A stretch of DNA of 64,000 bases from Actinosynnema sp042752395 (lineage in GTDB: Bacteria > Actinomycetota > Actinomycetes > Mycobacteriales > Pseudonocardiaceae): contig NZ_JBHYXZ010000004.1 of NCBI RefSeq assembly GCF_042752395.1, positions 1-64,000 on the forward strand. The letters run 5' to 3'. Positions 7,773 to 16,115 of the stretch are shown here, one piece after another (the stretch's first letter is position 1; the number at the start of each line of letters is the position of its first letter). A program made the translations under genes and the position numbers. Under the pieces are notes generated by a model. It was given only the letters and a program-made list of their open reading frames with translations, was not told the DNA's origin and did no database searches.

Positions 7773-8370
7773 CGTCCACCTCCCAGGCCGGGACGTTCAA
7801 CCGGCGCACCTGAGGGTCGCCGCGCTCGTCGCCGAGCACCGTCGTGCCCGCCGGGTCCAGTCCGAAGTGGACACCCTGGCTCGGCGGCAGGCCCAGCCAG
7901 GCGGCGATCAGCACGCGGCTGAAGTGCCCGTGCCCGACGAGCACCACGTCACCGCCGGACAACGCCCGCCGGGCCCGGTCCAGCACGGTCGCCGCGCGGG
8001 CGCGCACCTGCTCGGGCGTCTCGCCGCCGGGCACGGCGTGGGTCCAGACGGTCCAGCCGGGGACCGTCTCCCGGATCTGCGGCGTGGTGAGACCTTCGTA
8101 GTCGCCGTAGTCCCACTCCGCCAGGTCCTCGGTGCGCTCGACGTCGTGCAGTCCGGCCAGCTCGGCGGTGCGCCACGCCCGCTGCCGGGGGCTGGACAGC
8201 ACCAGGGCGGGCGGCACGTCGGTGGCCCGCAGCCGGGCCAGCACAGCTCCTGCGCGGCGCGCCTGCTGCACGCCTGCGTCGGTCAGCGGCACGTCGGTCG
8301 ACCCGGTGTGCCGTCCGCTCTCGGACCACTCGGTCCGCCCGTGGCGGAGCAGGTAGACGTGTGAGGTCAC
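7765..8370 (-). CDS. Histidine phosphatase (phosphoglycerate mutase-like)
   Basis: This 201-aa histidine phosphatase has the catalytic LLRHGRTEWS motif at about 7-16 and the second histidine in VLVGHGHFSRVL (about 143-154), with the acid residue in EWDYGDYEG. The length and layout match the broad-specificity phosphatases related to phosphoglycerate mutase (Gpm2/CobC type). The physiological substrate is not evident. Upstream lies a G/C-rich stretch, and downstream it overlaps the acetyltransferase gene, so the two form an operon. A Gpm2-like gene also lies near whiB1 in mycobacteria. Confidence 0.85.
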   Translation of the reverse strand: MTSHVYLLRHGRTEWSESGRHTGSTDVPLTDAGVQQARRAGAVLARLRATDVPPALVLSSPRQRAWRTAELAGLHDVERTEDLAEWDYGDYEGLTTPQIRETVPGWTVWTHAVPGGETPEQVRARAATVLDRARRALSGGDVVLVGHGHFSRVLIAAWLGLPPSQGVHFGLDPAGTTVLGDERGDPQVRRLNVPAWEVDVD

Positions 8371-8439
8371 GGCCGCAGCTTACGGACGCCGCCGGGCGGT
8401 CGCCCCCCTCACCCGGGTGCGGGCCCGGAACGGGGCGGC

Positions 8440-8490
8440 GGCCGGCCCGCGCGGGGGCGGGGTGGGGGGGCGCGCCCCCCCCGGGCGAGG
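8440..8490. other. Low-complexity G/C stretch, probable artefact
   Basis: A run of G followed directly by a run of C (8457-8483) resembles the edges of the N-containing gaps. It lies downstream of sodN and upstream of the phosphatase gene. A possible terminator or promoter here cannot be judged. Confidence 0.6.
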
Positions 8491-8524
8491 TGTTCGCCGG
8501 CCGGCGCCGTCGCGGAGCAGGTGA

Positions 8525-8944
8525 TCAGGCCGCGGCCTTGGTCTCCCAGAAGATCTTGTCGATCTGGGCGATCAGGTCCAGCAGCTCCTGGCCCTTGGCC
8601 GGGTCCATGGAGCCCTTCGCGCCGGATGCGCCCGCCGCCTTGGTGGCCCGGTTGAACAGGTCGTGCAGCTCCGGGTACTTCTCGAAGTGCGGCGGCTTGA
8701 AGTAGTCGGTCCACAGCACCCACAGGTGGTGCTTGACGAGTTCCGACCGCTGCTCCTTGATCAGGATGGCGCGGGCGCGGAACTCGGGGTCCTCGTTCGC
8801 CTGGTACTTCTCCTGAATCGCCTTGACCGACTCGGCCTCGATCCGGGCCTGGGCCGGGTCGTAAACACCGCACGGGAGGTCGCAGTGCGCGGTGGCCTCC
8901 GGGAGCGGGCGGCGGAGTGAACGGATGCGCGACAGAAGTCGCAT
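8525..8944 (-). CDS. sodN: Nickel superoxide dismutase
   Basis: This is the precursor of a nickel superoxide dismutase, which converts superoxide to oxygen and hydrogen peroxide in the cytosol. The mature N-terminus HCDLPCGVYDP at residues 20-30 is the nickel hook: His20, Cys21 and Cys25 bind the metal. A 19-residue basic leader precedes it and must be removed by the SodX protease encoded next door. The mature part, about 120 aa, matches the family's roughly 117. The ATG at 8944 has GGGAGG upstream. It is divergent from sodX, with 78 bp between the start codons. In streptomycetes nickel-responsive Nur controls sodN. I see no obvious Nur box here. Confidence 0.96.
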   Translation of the reverse strand: MRLLSRIRSLRRPLPEATAHCDLPCGVYDPAQARIEAESVKAIQEKYQANEDPEFRARAILIKEQRSELVKHHLWVLWTDYFKPPHFEKYPELHDLFNRATKAAGASGAKGSMDPAKGQELLDLIAQIDKIFWETKAAA

Positions 8945-9022
8945 CTTTCCTCCCTGACAGTGGATGCTCCGACGTGACGAACCCTACTCCGGGAGATCGG
9001 CGCGAGCAGTCGGAGGTGATCG

Positions 9023-9358
9023 TTGGCACGGTCGGAGGACAACCCGTTGCCGCTGGTTCGGGTGGTCGGACCCTCGATGTTCCCGACCCTCAGGACGGGT
9101 GACGTGGTGCTGGTCCGCTACGGGAAGCCGCCGGCGCCGGACGACCTCGTGCTGGTCAGGTGGGCCGCCCGGCCGGGGCAGCTGTCGGTGAAGCGGGCCG
9201 TGCGGCCCGACGGCGGGGGTTGGCACGTGGAGGGCGACAACCCGTTCGCCTCCACGGACTCGCGCACGCTCGGGGCCGCCGAGGTGGTCGGGGTGGTCCG
9301 GCTCCGGCTCTGGCCGCGGCCGAGGGTGTTGCGCCGCCGTCCCGCGCCGAAGGGCTGA
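9023..9358 (+). CDS. sodX: Nickel-SOD maturation protease SodX
   Basis: This 111-aa S26-family signal-peptidase-like enzyme cleaves the SodN leader to free the nickel-binding N-terminus. The catalytic Ser is Ser18 in VGPSMFPTL, and the general-base Lys is Lys57 in LSVKRAV. GDNPFASTDSRTLG is the conserved box III. It lacks a transmembrane anchor, which fits a cytosolic processing protease. The start is TTG 9023, preceded by GGAGGTGATC, a nearly full match to the 16S anti-Shine-Dalgarno sequence. It is paired with sodN as in most actinomycetes. Confidence 0.92.
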   Translation: MARSEDNPLPLVRVVGPSMFPTLRTGDVVLVRYGKPPAPDDLVLVRWAARPGQLSVKRAVRPDGGGWHVEGDNPFASTDSRTLGAAEVVGVVRLRLWPRPRVLRRRPAPKG

Positions 9359-9391
9359 ACGGCGGTCACCCGGTGGCCGCCGTGGCCCGTC

Positions 9392-9985
9392 TCAGGCGCG
9401 CAGCTTGGCGTACCAGGCCACGCACTCGTCGTAGGACGGCAGCAGGCCCTGCTCCCGCGCCTGCTCGAACGACGGCGCGGCGGCGTCCTTGGGCGACAGC
9501 AGCGGCGTCACGTCGGTCGGCCAGGGGAGGTCCATCGACAGCGGGTGGACGCCGTGCTCGGCCTTCGGGTTGAAGCCCTCCGAGCACAGGTACGACGCGA
9601 CCGTGCCGTCCTCCAGCGCCATCAGCGCGTGCCCCATCCCCTCGGGCAGGTACAGGGAGTTGAACACCCCCGCCGACAGCTCCACCGCCTCCCACTCCCC
9701 GAACGTGGGCGAGCCGACGCGCAGGTCGACCACCACGTCCAGCAGCCGCCCGCGCGGGCAGTGCACGTACTTGGCCTGCCCGGGCGGCGTGTCGGCGAAG
9801 TGGATGCCGCGCACGACCCCGCGCTTGGACTCGCTGTGGTTCGTCTGGGCGACCCGGAGCGGGTGTCCGACCGCTTCGGTGAACGCCGCTTCCTGATATG
9901 GCGCGACGAACAAACCGCGGTCATCGGGGAACACCGAAGGGGTGAACTCGAATGCGCCGGAAATTTTCAACTCGCGTACCCGCAT
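9392..9985 (-). CDS. dTDP-4-dehydrorhamnose 3,5-epimerase family protein
   Basis: This 197-aa cupin-fold protein is of the RmlC family. It has VVRGIHF with the catalytic His (about residue 60), the YVHCPRGRLLDVVVDLR segment and a Tyr/Asp pair in the C-terminal half. RmlC epimerises C3 and C5 of dTDP-4-keto-6-deoxyglucose on the way to dTDP-L-rhamnose. The version here stands alone, with no rmlA, B or D beside it, so it may serve a secondary-metabolite sugar or a separate cell-wall set. ATG 9985 is preferred to GTG 9994, as homology begins at MRVRELKI and an AGGG lies at workable distance. Confidence 0.82.
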   Translation of the reverse strand: MRVRELKISGAFEFTPSVFPDDRGLFVAPYQEAAFTEAVGHPLRVAQTNHSESKRGVVRGIHFADTPPGQAKYVHCPRGRLLDVVVDLRVGSPTFGEWEAVELSAGVFNSLYLPEGMGHALMALEDGTVASYLCSEGFNPKAEHGVHPLSMDLPWPTDVTPLLSPKDAAAPSFEQAREQGLLPSYDECVAWYAKLRA

Positions 9986-10033
9986 GCCGCACACCCTAGG
10001 GCGTGCCGGCTCTTGACCGATCCTGCCTGCGGA

Positions 10034-10049
10034 AACTGACCGGTCGGTT
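10034..10049. promoter_or_regulatory. TetR-like palindrome upstream of malic enzyme
   Basis: AACTGACCGGTCGGTT is a 16-bp palindrome with one mismatched pair. It is centred on GACCGGTC, about 230 bp before the malic enzyme start and 48 bp before the epimerase start. It looks like an operator of the TetR type, but no regulator lies next to it. The other 270 bp of this intergenic region hold no gene I can see. Confidence 0.35.
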
Positions 10050-10271
10050 CAGAAAACCGGACGTACGTTCTGTGGCACTGCCTCTGACCTGCGGAAAAAC
10101 TGTGATCCCCGCCGCAGACAGCGGCCGGCGACACTGCCATGCTTGCCCGCACACCGCCCCCAGGAGCCGTCCGCCACACCGCGCGGACGGCGCTCAGACA
10201 GGCCCCGTCGACCGCGTGACAACGCCGGTCCCGGTGCGCCGCAGGTATCGCGCACCGCAGGAGGTACTCCC

Positions 10272-11459
10272 GTGACCGCAGTCAACGACCAGCCGCCCAC
10301 GACCACCGAATTGAGCGACGAGGAAATCTTCCTCGCGCACGAAGGCGGGAAGCTGGCCGTGGGCGCGACGGCGTCGCTCGCCGACCCGCGCGCCCTCTCC
10401 ATCGCCTACACCCCGGGCGTGGCCCGGGTCAGCCGCGCCATCGCGCAGGACCCGAGCCTGGCCGCCCGGTACACCTGGGCGCACCGCCTGGTCGCCGTGG
10501 TGAGCGACGGCACGGCCGTGCTCGGCCTGGGCGACATCGGCGCGAGCGCGTCCCTCCCGGTCATGGAGGGCAAGGCGGCGCTGTTCAAGACCTTCGGCGG
10601 CCTCGACTCGATCCCGCTCGTGCTCGACACCACGGACGTGGACGAGATCGTGGAGACGCTGGTCCGGCTGCGCCCGTCGTTCGGCGCGGTCAACCTGGAG
10701 GACGTCGCCGCGCCGCGCTGCTTCGAGCTGGAGGCCCGGCTCATCGAGGCCCTGGACGTGCCGGTCATGCACGACGACCAGCACGGCACGGCGGTCGTGG
10801 TGCTGGCCGCGCTGCGCGGCGCGAACGCCGTGCTGGGCAAGGTCGCGGCGGACCAGCGCGTGGTCATCTCCGGCGCGGGCGCGGCGGGCGTGGCCTGCGC
10901 GAAGATCCTGCTGGCCGCCGGCGTCGGCGAGGTCACGGTGGTCGACTCGCGCGGCATCGTGCACGCCGGCCGGGACGGGCTCAACCCGGTCAAGGCCGAG
11001 CTGGCCGAGGTCACCAACGCGAGCGGCCTGCGCGGCGGCATCGCGGAGGCGCTGCGGGGCGCGGACGTGTTCGTCGGCGTCTCCTCCTCCCAGGTCCCGG
11101 AGGAGCTGATCGCGAGCATGGCCCCCGACTCGATCGTGTTCGCTTTGTCGAACCCCGACCCGGAGGTTCACCCGGACGTGGCCGGCCGGCACGCGGCCGT
11201 GGTCGCCACCGGGCGCAGCGACTTCCCGAACCAGATCAACAACGTGCTCGCGTTCCCCGGCATCTTCCGCGGCGCGCTGGACGCCGGCGCGAAGAAGATC
11301 ACCGAGGGCATGAAGCTCGCCGCCGCGGAGGCCATCGCCGCGGTGGCCGCGGACGACCTGGCGGTGGACCGGATCGTGCCGAGCGCCCTCGACCCGCGGG
11401 TCGGACCGGAAGTCGCCGCCGCCGTGGCCTTGGCAGCCCGGCAGGACGGAGTAGCCTGA
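10272..11459 (+). CDS. NAD(P)-dependent malic enzyme
   Basis: This 395-aa enzyme decarboxylates malate to pyruvate. It has the malic-enzyme N-domain (SIAYTPGVARVSRAI, LGDIGASASLPVMEGKA), the metal-binding ED and D residues around LEDVAAPRCFELE and HDDQHGTA, and a Rossmann NAD(P)-binding domain with ISGAGAAGVACAKIL (about 197-211). NFPNQ near SDFPNQINNVLAFPGIFRGALD is typical. Its length is that of the short bacterial class. The open frame begins at 10143, but GTG 10272 has CAGGAGG and matches family starts. It links the C4 pool to pyruvate, alongside Ald and SdaA further on. The transcript seems to end at the hairpin at 11584. Confidence 0.92.
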   Translation: MTAVNDQPPTTTELSDEEIFLAHEGGKLAVGATASLADPRALSIAYTPGVARVSRAIAQDPSLAARYTWAHRLVAVVSDGTAVLGLGDIGASASLPVMEGKAALFKTFGGLDSIPLVLDTTDVDEIVETLVRLRPSFGAVNLEDVAAPRCFELEARLIEALDVPVMHDDQHGTAVVVLAALRGANAVLGKVAADQRVVISGAGAAGVACAKILLAAGVGEVTVVDSRGIVHAGRDGLNPVKAELAEVTNASGLRGGIAEALRGADVFVGVSSSQVPEELIASMAPDSIVFALSNPDPEVHPDVAGRHAAVVATGRSDFPNQINNVLAFPGIFRGALDAGAKKITEGMKLAAAEAIAAVAADDLAVDRIVPSALDPRVGPEVAAAVALAARQDGVA

Positions 11460-11514
11460 CTGGCGTCGGAGTTGGGAGAGCTCCGGCCTCATCCGTCCGT
11501 ACCCGTCGGCAGGC

Positions 11515-11545
11515 AACGAAACCGCTAACGTGTTGTTTCGTTAGC
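11515..11545 (+). promoter_or_regulatory. Two mutually exclusive hairpins before the GGDEF-EAL gene
   Basis: AACGAAAC (11515-11522) can pair with GTTTCGTT (11535-11542), and GCTAACG (11524-11530) with CGTTAGC (11539-11545). Both stems are perfect and use the same CGTT, so only one can form. They lie 40 bp before a strong hairpin, a layout seen in attenuators. Confidence 0.4.
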
Positions 11546-11583
11546 CCGTTGAGGGGTGGGCGATGACGCTCCGAAGCGCTACC

Positions 11584-11622
11584 GTCCCTCTCCTCGGGTG
11601 AATATTGCCCGTGGAGAGGGAC
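11584..11622 (+). terminator. Strong hairpin ending malic enzyme or attenuating the GGDEF-EAL gene
   Basis: GTCCCTCTCC (11584-11593) pairs perfectly with GGAGAGGGAC (11613-11622). An inner CGGG/CCCG stem extends it, and GTCTTT follows. It is 125 bp after the malic enzyme stop and 60 bp before the next start, so it could be a terminator of the first or a leader terminator of the second. Confidence 0.7.
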
Positions 11623-11681
11623 GCCGTCTTTGGGTGCGGCCGGGCCGGTCATCCCTGCCGTAGACACGGGAAGGTGGGACC

Positions 11682-14600
11682 GTGCCCAAGCGGGTGGGAC
11701 GCGCTCCGGTGGTGCTCGATCCGGCGCGTCCGCAGAACGGCGAAGTGGCGCTGGACGGCATCGAACTGCCCGACGCGCCCACGCTGCTGTGCGACCCCAA
11801 GGGCGTGGTCATGCGCGCCAGCGCCGCCGCGGTGGCGCTGACCAAGGCCCGCTCGGCGGACGACCTGGTCGGCCGACCCCTGGGCGAACTGCTGCTCGGC
11901 GGCCCCGACGACCTGCGCCTGCACCAGGCCGACGGCGCGCTCGTGCCGGTCCGCGCGGTGCGCACCCCGGTGCCCGGCACCGGCCTGCAGGCGGTGCTGC
12001 TGGTCGACGTCTCCGACCTCGCGCGGGCCGCCGAGGACCTGCGCGACGAGCAGCGAAGACTGCGCGCCGTGCAGCGGGTGGCCCGGATCGGCTCGTGGGA
12101 GTACGACCCGGACACCGGCGTCACGGTCTGGTCCGAGTCGCACTACGAGATGCTGGGCATGAAGCCCGGCGAGGTGGTGCCCGGCGCGCAGGCCGTGCTG
12201 GACGTGGTGCACCCCGACGACTACGAGATGGTCGCGAGCTACTGGGCCAACCGCGCGCTGGACGGCAACCCCATCGACATCGTCTACCGGATCGTGCTGC
12301 CGGGCGGCGAGCTGCGCTGGATCCGCGGCGTGGCCGAGGCGAAGCTGCGGTCGGACGGCCGCACCCAGTTCATCACCGGCTACATCCGCGACATCACCGA
12401 CCAGTGGCGGTCCGACCGCGCCCTGGAGACCGAACGCGCGCGGCTGCTGGAGGCGCAGCGCATCGCCCGCATGGGCAGTTGGAGCTACGAGGTCGCGACC
12501 GGCGCGGCGCACCGCAGCGAGGTGCTCCTGGAGATGTACGCCGAGCTGGGCATCGTCCCGGACGACGACCTGCTGTGCGGCGTGCACCCGGAGGACCGCG
12601 GCGTGCTGCGCGACCTGCGCCGCAAGCTGCTGAGCCCGGAGGACGGCGGCCCGGCGGCCGAGGGCCGGACGCTGGAGGCCGAGGTGCGCAGCGAGGTCGG
12701 CGACCGCGTCTACGTGTGCCGGGCGCGGGCCGAGCTGGAGGGCGGGCGGATCAGCCGGCTGCACGGCACCATCCAGGACGTCACCGAGGCCCGCGCGCTG
12801 GAGCGCCAGGCCAGCGACGACCGCCGCCGGCTCGCCGACGCGCAGAAGGCCGCGCAGCTCGGCGTCTGGGAGTGGAACCTGCAGACCGGCGAGGTGCTGT
12901 GGTCGGACATGCTGGCCGACCTGTTCGGCGTGCCGCGCGACGAGCACACCCGCTACCAGACCTACCTCGACCTGGTGCACCCCGACGACCGCGGCTGGGT
13001 GGACGACCTGTGGCAGCAGCTCGCCACCGAGGAGGTGCCGATCCAGCTGGAGCACCGGATCGTGCGCCGCGACGGCAAGCAGCGCGTGTTCCGCTGCTAC
13101 GGCGTGGTGGTCAAGGGCCCGAACGGCCTGCCGCTCGCGGTGGGCACCGCGCAGGACATCACCGAGCAGCGCGCCACCGAGACCAGGATGAAGCGGTCCA
13201 GCCAGCGCTTCGCCGACCTGGTGTCGCTGACGCCGGTCGGCATCGGCCTGTTCGACGAGGGCGAGCGGCTGGTGGACGCCAACGACGCGCTGTGCGACCT
13301 GCTGGGCATGGACCTGGAGCAGTTGCGCGGCATGACCGCGAGCCGGCTCACGCACCCCGACGACGACAGCCGGCTGCCGTCCATCGACGAGATGTCCGCG
13401 CCGGACGCCGAGCGCACCCACAAGATCCCGCAGCGCATCCTGGTCCGCCGCGACGGCGTGCAGGTGTACTGCGAGCTGCACATCGCGTTGTCCGTGCAGG
13501 ACGACGGCCGCCGGTTCTGGCTGATCGTGTTCCAGGACATCACCGAGCGCCGCCGCACGGCCGAGGCGCTGCGCCACCAGGCCACGCACGACGAGCTGAC
13601 CGGCCTGCCGAACCGGGCGCTGGTCAAGGAGATGCTGGGCCGGTTGCTGGACTCGCCGAACCGGTCCAAGGTCGCGGTGCTGTTCTGCGACATCGACAAC
13701 TTCAAGCGGGTCAACGACTCGCTCGGCCACGACGCGGGCGACGAGCTGCTGGTGGCGCTGGCGCGGCGGCTGGAGGGCGGCCTGCCCGAGGGCTGCACGG
13801 CGGCCCGGCTGTCCGGCGACGAGTACGTGATCATCTGCGAGAACCTGGACCGGGTCGGCGGCGTGGACGCGCTGGCCACGAAGGTCGCCGGGCTGCTGCG
13901 CACGGCGGTGCCGGTGCACGGGCAGCTCGTCCGGGTGTCCGCGTCGATCGGCGCGGCCGTGCCGAACGGGTCCCGCGCGACCGGCAACGACCTGCTGCGC
14001 TTCGCCGACGCGGCGATGTTCGAGGCCAAGCGCTCGGGCGCGGGCCGGGTGTCGCTCGCCAGCGCGGCGCTGATCGCGTCGGCCGACCGCCAGGTGCACC
14101 TGGAGGGCCAGCTCCGGGAGGCGTTGCAGCACGACGGGTTGGCGCTGCACTTCCAGCCGGTGGTCGGGGTGGACGGCGTGGTGCAGACCGCGGAGGCGCT
14201 GGTGCGGTGGCCGCACCCGGACCGCGGGCTGCTGCCGCCGGACATCTTCCTGCCCGTGGCCGAGCAGGGCGACCTGATGCGCGAGCTGGACCGGTGGGTG
14301 CTGCGGACCGCGTTGAAGGAGGCCGCGAGCTGGCCCGAGCCGGGCGGCAGGCCGGTGTCGGTGGCGGTGAACCTGGCCGGCCTGGTGCCCGGCGACCCGG
14401 AGTTCGCCGACATCGTGGCCAACGCGATCGCGGAGGCGGGCATCCCGTGGGACCGCGTGGTGCTGGAGCTGGTGGAGACGGCGCTGGTCGACCTGCCGTC
14501 GCGGGTGCGGCAAACCATGGACGAGCTGGTGGACCGCGGCATCCGGTTCGCCGTGGACGACTTCGGCACCGGCTACTCGTCGCTGGCCCGGCTGAAGGAC

Positions 14601-14876
14601 CTGCCCGCGCAGATCATCAAGGTGGACCGCCGGTTCGTGTCCGGGCTGGGCAAGGACCCGTCCGACTTCGCCGTCGCCAAGGCGGTGGTCGACATGGCCC
14701 GCGCGATGGACCGCCGGTGCGTGGCCGAGGGCGTGGAGACGGCGACGCAGTTCCAGGTGCTGCGCGGCATCGGCGTGGACACCTACCAGGGCTGGCTGTT
14801 CTCGCGCCCCGTGCCGCCCAAGGAGTTCCGCGCGGTGCTGGCACTTGGTCCGTTGCACATCCCCCGCGCCGGGTGA
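11682..14876 (+). CDS. Multi-PAS GGDEF-EAL cyclic-di-GMP protein
   Basis: This 1064-aa cytosolic signalling protein senses input through about five PAS/PAC modules: residues 30-112, 135-245, 255-375, 385-495 and 500-620, each ending in a DVTE or DITE-like motif. A GGDEF domain (about 630-790) follows, and then an EAL domain (about 805-1055). The cyclase signature is degenerate (SGDEY at 711-715 instead of GGDEF), and there is no RxxD inhibitory site before it. The phosphodiesterase motif EALVRW is intact at 838-843, along with DDFGTGYSSL. The likely net activity is cyclic-di-GMP hydrolysis, but SGDEF-like cyclases can be active. GTG 11682 has AAGGTGGG upstream. A structured leader precedes it. 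No membrane segment was seen. Confidence 0.92.
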   Translation: MPKRVGRAPVVLDPARPQNGEVALDGIELPDAPTLLCDPKGVVMRASAAAVALTKARSADDLVGRPLGELLLGGPDDLRLHQADGALVPVRAVRTPVPGTGLQAVLLVDVSDLARAAEDLRDEQRRLRAVQRVARIGSWEYDPDTGVTVWSESHYEMLGMKPGEVVPGAQAVLDVVHPDDYEMVASYWANRALDGNPIDIVYRIVLPGGELRWIRGVAEAKLRSDGRTQFITGYIRDITDQWRSDRALETERARLLEAQRIARMGSWSYEVATGAAHRSEVLLEMYAELGIVPDDDLLCGVHPEDRGVLRDLRRKLLSPEDGGPAAEGRTLEAEVRSEVGDRVYVCRARAELEGGRISRLHGTIQDVTEARALERQASDDRRRLADAQKAAQLGVWEWNLQTGEVLWSDMLADLFGVPRDEHTRYQTYLDLVHPDDRGWVDDLWQQLATEEVPIQLEHRIVRRDGKQRVFRCYGVVVKGPNGLPLAVGTAQDITEQRATETRMKRSSQRFADLVSLTPVGIGLFDEGERLVDANDALCDLLGMDLEQLRGMTASRLTHPDDDSRLPSIDEMSAPDAERTHKIPQRILVRRDGVQVYCELHIALSVQDDGRRFWLIVFQDITERRRTAEALRHQATHDELTGLPNRALVKEMLGRLLDSPNRSKVAVLFCDIDNFKRVNDSLGHDAGDELLVALARRLEGGLPEGCTAARLSGDEYVIICENLDRVGGVDALATKVAGLLRTAVPVHGQLVRVSASIGAAVPNGSRATGNDLLRFADAAMFEAKRSGAGRVSLASAALIASADRQVHLEGQLREALQHDGLALHFQPVVGVDGVVQTAEALVRWPHPDRGLLPPDIFLPVAEQGDLMRELDRWVLRTALKEAASWPEPGGRPVSVAVNLAGLVPGDPEFADIVANAIAEAGIPWDRVVLELVETALVDLPSRVRQTMDELVDRGIRFAVDDFGTGYSSLARLKDLPAQIIKVDRRFVSGLGKDPSDFAVAKAVVDMARAMDRRCVAEGVETATQFQVLRGIGVDTYQGWLFSRPVPPKEFRAVLALGPLHIPRAG

Positions 14877-14925
14877 TCGGCGATACTGCCGTCCCGATGG
14901 ACGTCACAACCTGGGGGACTGCCCG

Positions 14926-15519
14926 GTGAACCCGGAACGGATGATCGCCGACCTCGAAGCCAGGGCACGGGAGCTGACCGAGCGCTCGCGCGAGCTGCGG
15001 GACCGGCTGCGCGACGCGCAGGCCACGCAGCGGTCGCCGGACGGCGCGGTGACCGCGACCGTCGCGCCGAACGGGTCGTTGCGGCACATCGAGTTCTCGT
15101 CGGACGCGGCGCGGTTCGCGCCGGCGCGGCTGGGCGAGGTGGTGCTGGACACGGTGCGGCGGGCGCAGGCGCGGGCCGCGCGGCAGGCGGCGGAGGCCGT
15201 CGGACCGCGGTTCGGCGGCACGGCCGCGATGGACTTCCTGACCGGCCCCGTCCCGCCCGGCCCGGCCGGTGTGGCAGCGGATGTGGCCGACGCGGCGGGC
15301 GGGCCGGCGGCGGACGTGGCGGGCGCGGCAGCGAGCGTTCCGGCAGTGGGCGTGGCAGCGGATGTGCCGGATATGGCGGATGCGGCAGCGGGGGTGCCCG
15401 CTGTGGCGGACGCGGCTGGCGTGCCCGCTGTGGCGGACGCGGCGGCGGACGTGGCCGGGTTGCCCTTGCCGCGCAGCCTGCGGGAGCCGGACGACGAGCC
15501 GGGGACGGCGCGTTGGTGA
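14926..15519 (+). CDS. YbaB/EbfC-family DNA-binding protein with Ala/Val-rich tail
   Basis: This 197-aa protein begins with a helical segment and the YbaB-type strands (VTATVAPNGSLRHIEFSSDAARF, about 45-67), then a second helix (LGEVVLDTVRRAQARAARQ). YbaB proteins form dimers that bind DNA. About residues 105-185 are a low-complexity Ala/Val/Asp/Pro tail with near-repeats of GVPAVADAA. A conserved RSLREPDDEPGTARW ends it. YbaB-like proteins of this kind occur in actinomycetes beside WXG100-type proteins, and the next gene starts inside its stop codon. GTG 14926 is the start. The function is inferred. Confidence 0.72.
   Translation: MNPERMIADLEARARELTERSRELRDRLRDAQATQRSPDGAVTATVAPNGSLRHIEFSSDAARFAPARLGEVVLDTVRRAQARAARQAAEAVGPRFGGTAAMDFLTGPVPPGPAGVAADVADAAGGPAADVAGAAASVPAVGVAADVPDMADAAAGVPAVADAAGVPAVADAAADVAGLPLPRSLREPDDEPGTARW
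15394..15443 (+). repeat. Short in-gene tandem repeat, 27-bp period
   Basis: The 23 bases from 15394 recur from 15421 (copies start GTGCCCGCTGTGG). They encode the repeated GVPAVADAA of the YbaB protein tail. This may be a slippage-prone site. Confidence 0.75.
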
Positions 15520-16106
15520 CAGGTTCTCCGGTGCTGGAGTCGGTGCGCGTGGTGCCGAGGCCGGACGCCGACCCGTTGCGGCCGCTGGAGGTGGCCGGGC
15601 TCGGGTGGCTGGTCGAGCACGTCGCGCCCTTGCGCGAGCCGGTGGCCTGGCTCGCGGGTCAGGGCGACCGGTTCGCGGAGGCCGTCGCCACCTGGCGGCA
15701 GGTCGCCACCACGCTCGACGGCATCGCGCGGCGGCGGCCGGGCGGGCGGCTCACCGCGGAGATCGCGGCGACGGGCCGGGTGTGCCGCGCGGTGGCGGCG
15801 CACCTCGCCGAGGTGGCCGCGATCACCGCCGCGATCCGCGCCGTGCTGCTGGAAGTGGTCGCGCTGTTCGTCGAGGAGGTCCTGGCCAACGCGGCCGTGG
15901 CGCTCGCCGCGTCGGACCTCACGGGCGGCGGCTCGCGGTCGGACTTCGCGGCGTGGGCGGTGGGGCGCGGCGCGGTCGTGCTGGACCGGGTCACGCGGCG
16001 GTTGGCCGAGCTGGCGCCGGTCGTGGTGCGCGTCCTGCGGGTGCTGAAGGCGTTGTTCGGCCGGGCGCGCGACGTGGTGCAGACCATCACCCGCTGCGGT
16101 GGGTGA
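15516..16106 (+). CDS. Helical-bundle protein of WXG100/type VII-like character
   Basis: This 196-aa protein is all alpha-helical by pattern. It has a short variable N-terminus, then GLGWLVEHVAPLREPVAWLAGQ and a W-x-Q-V-A segment near residue 60 (ATWRQVATTLDGIA) like the WXG-type helical hairpin. A hydrophobic stretch (about 105-130) and a basic C-terminal helix follow. The GTG at 15516 overlaps the YbaB stop by four bases (GTGA), so the two are translated together. The pair resembles YbaB plus type VII-substrate-like neighbours seen in actinomycetes. No ESX core gene is in the window, and I do not assign a function. Confidence 0.6.
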   Translation: MTGSPVLESVRVVPRPDADPLRPLEVAGLGWLVEHVAPLREPVAWLAGQGDRFAEAVATWRQVATTLDGIARRRPGGRLTAEIAATGRVCRAVAAHLAEVAAITAAIRAVLLEVVALFVEEVLANAAVALAASDLTGGGSRSDFAAWAVGRGAVVLDRVTRRLAELAPVVVRVLRVLKALFGRARDVVQTITRCGG

Positions 16107-16115
16107 ACCGCCCGG

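Noticed and set aside
11467..11485. Small hairpin CGGAG/CTCCG after malic enzyme
   Set aside because: A 5-bp stem is too weak to call; the strong hairpin at 11584 is the better terminator.
11630..14929. Long frames overlapping the GGDEF-EAL gene on both strands
   Set aside because: Low-complexity Arg/Gly/Ala composition and no domain. The 11682-14876 frame holds PAS, GGDEF and EAL.
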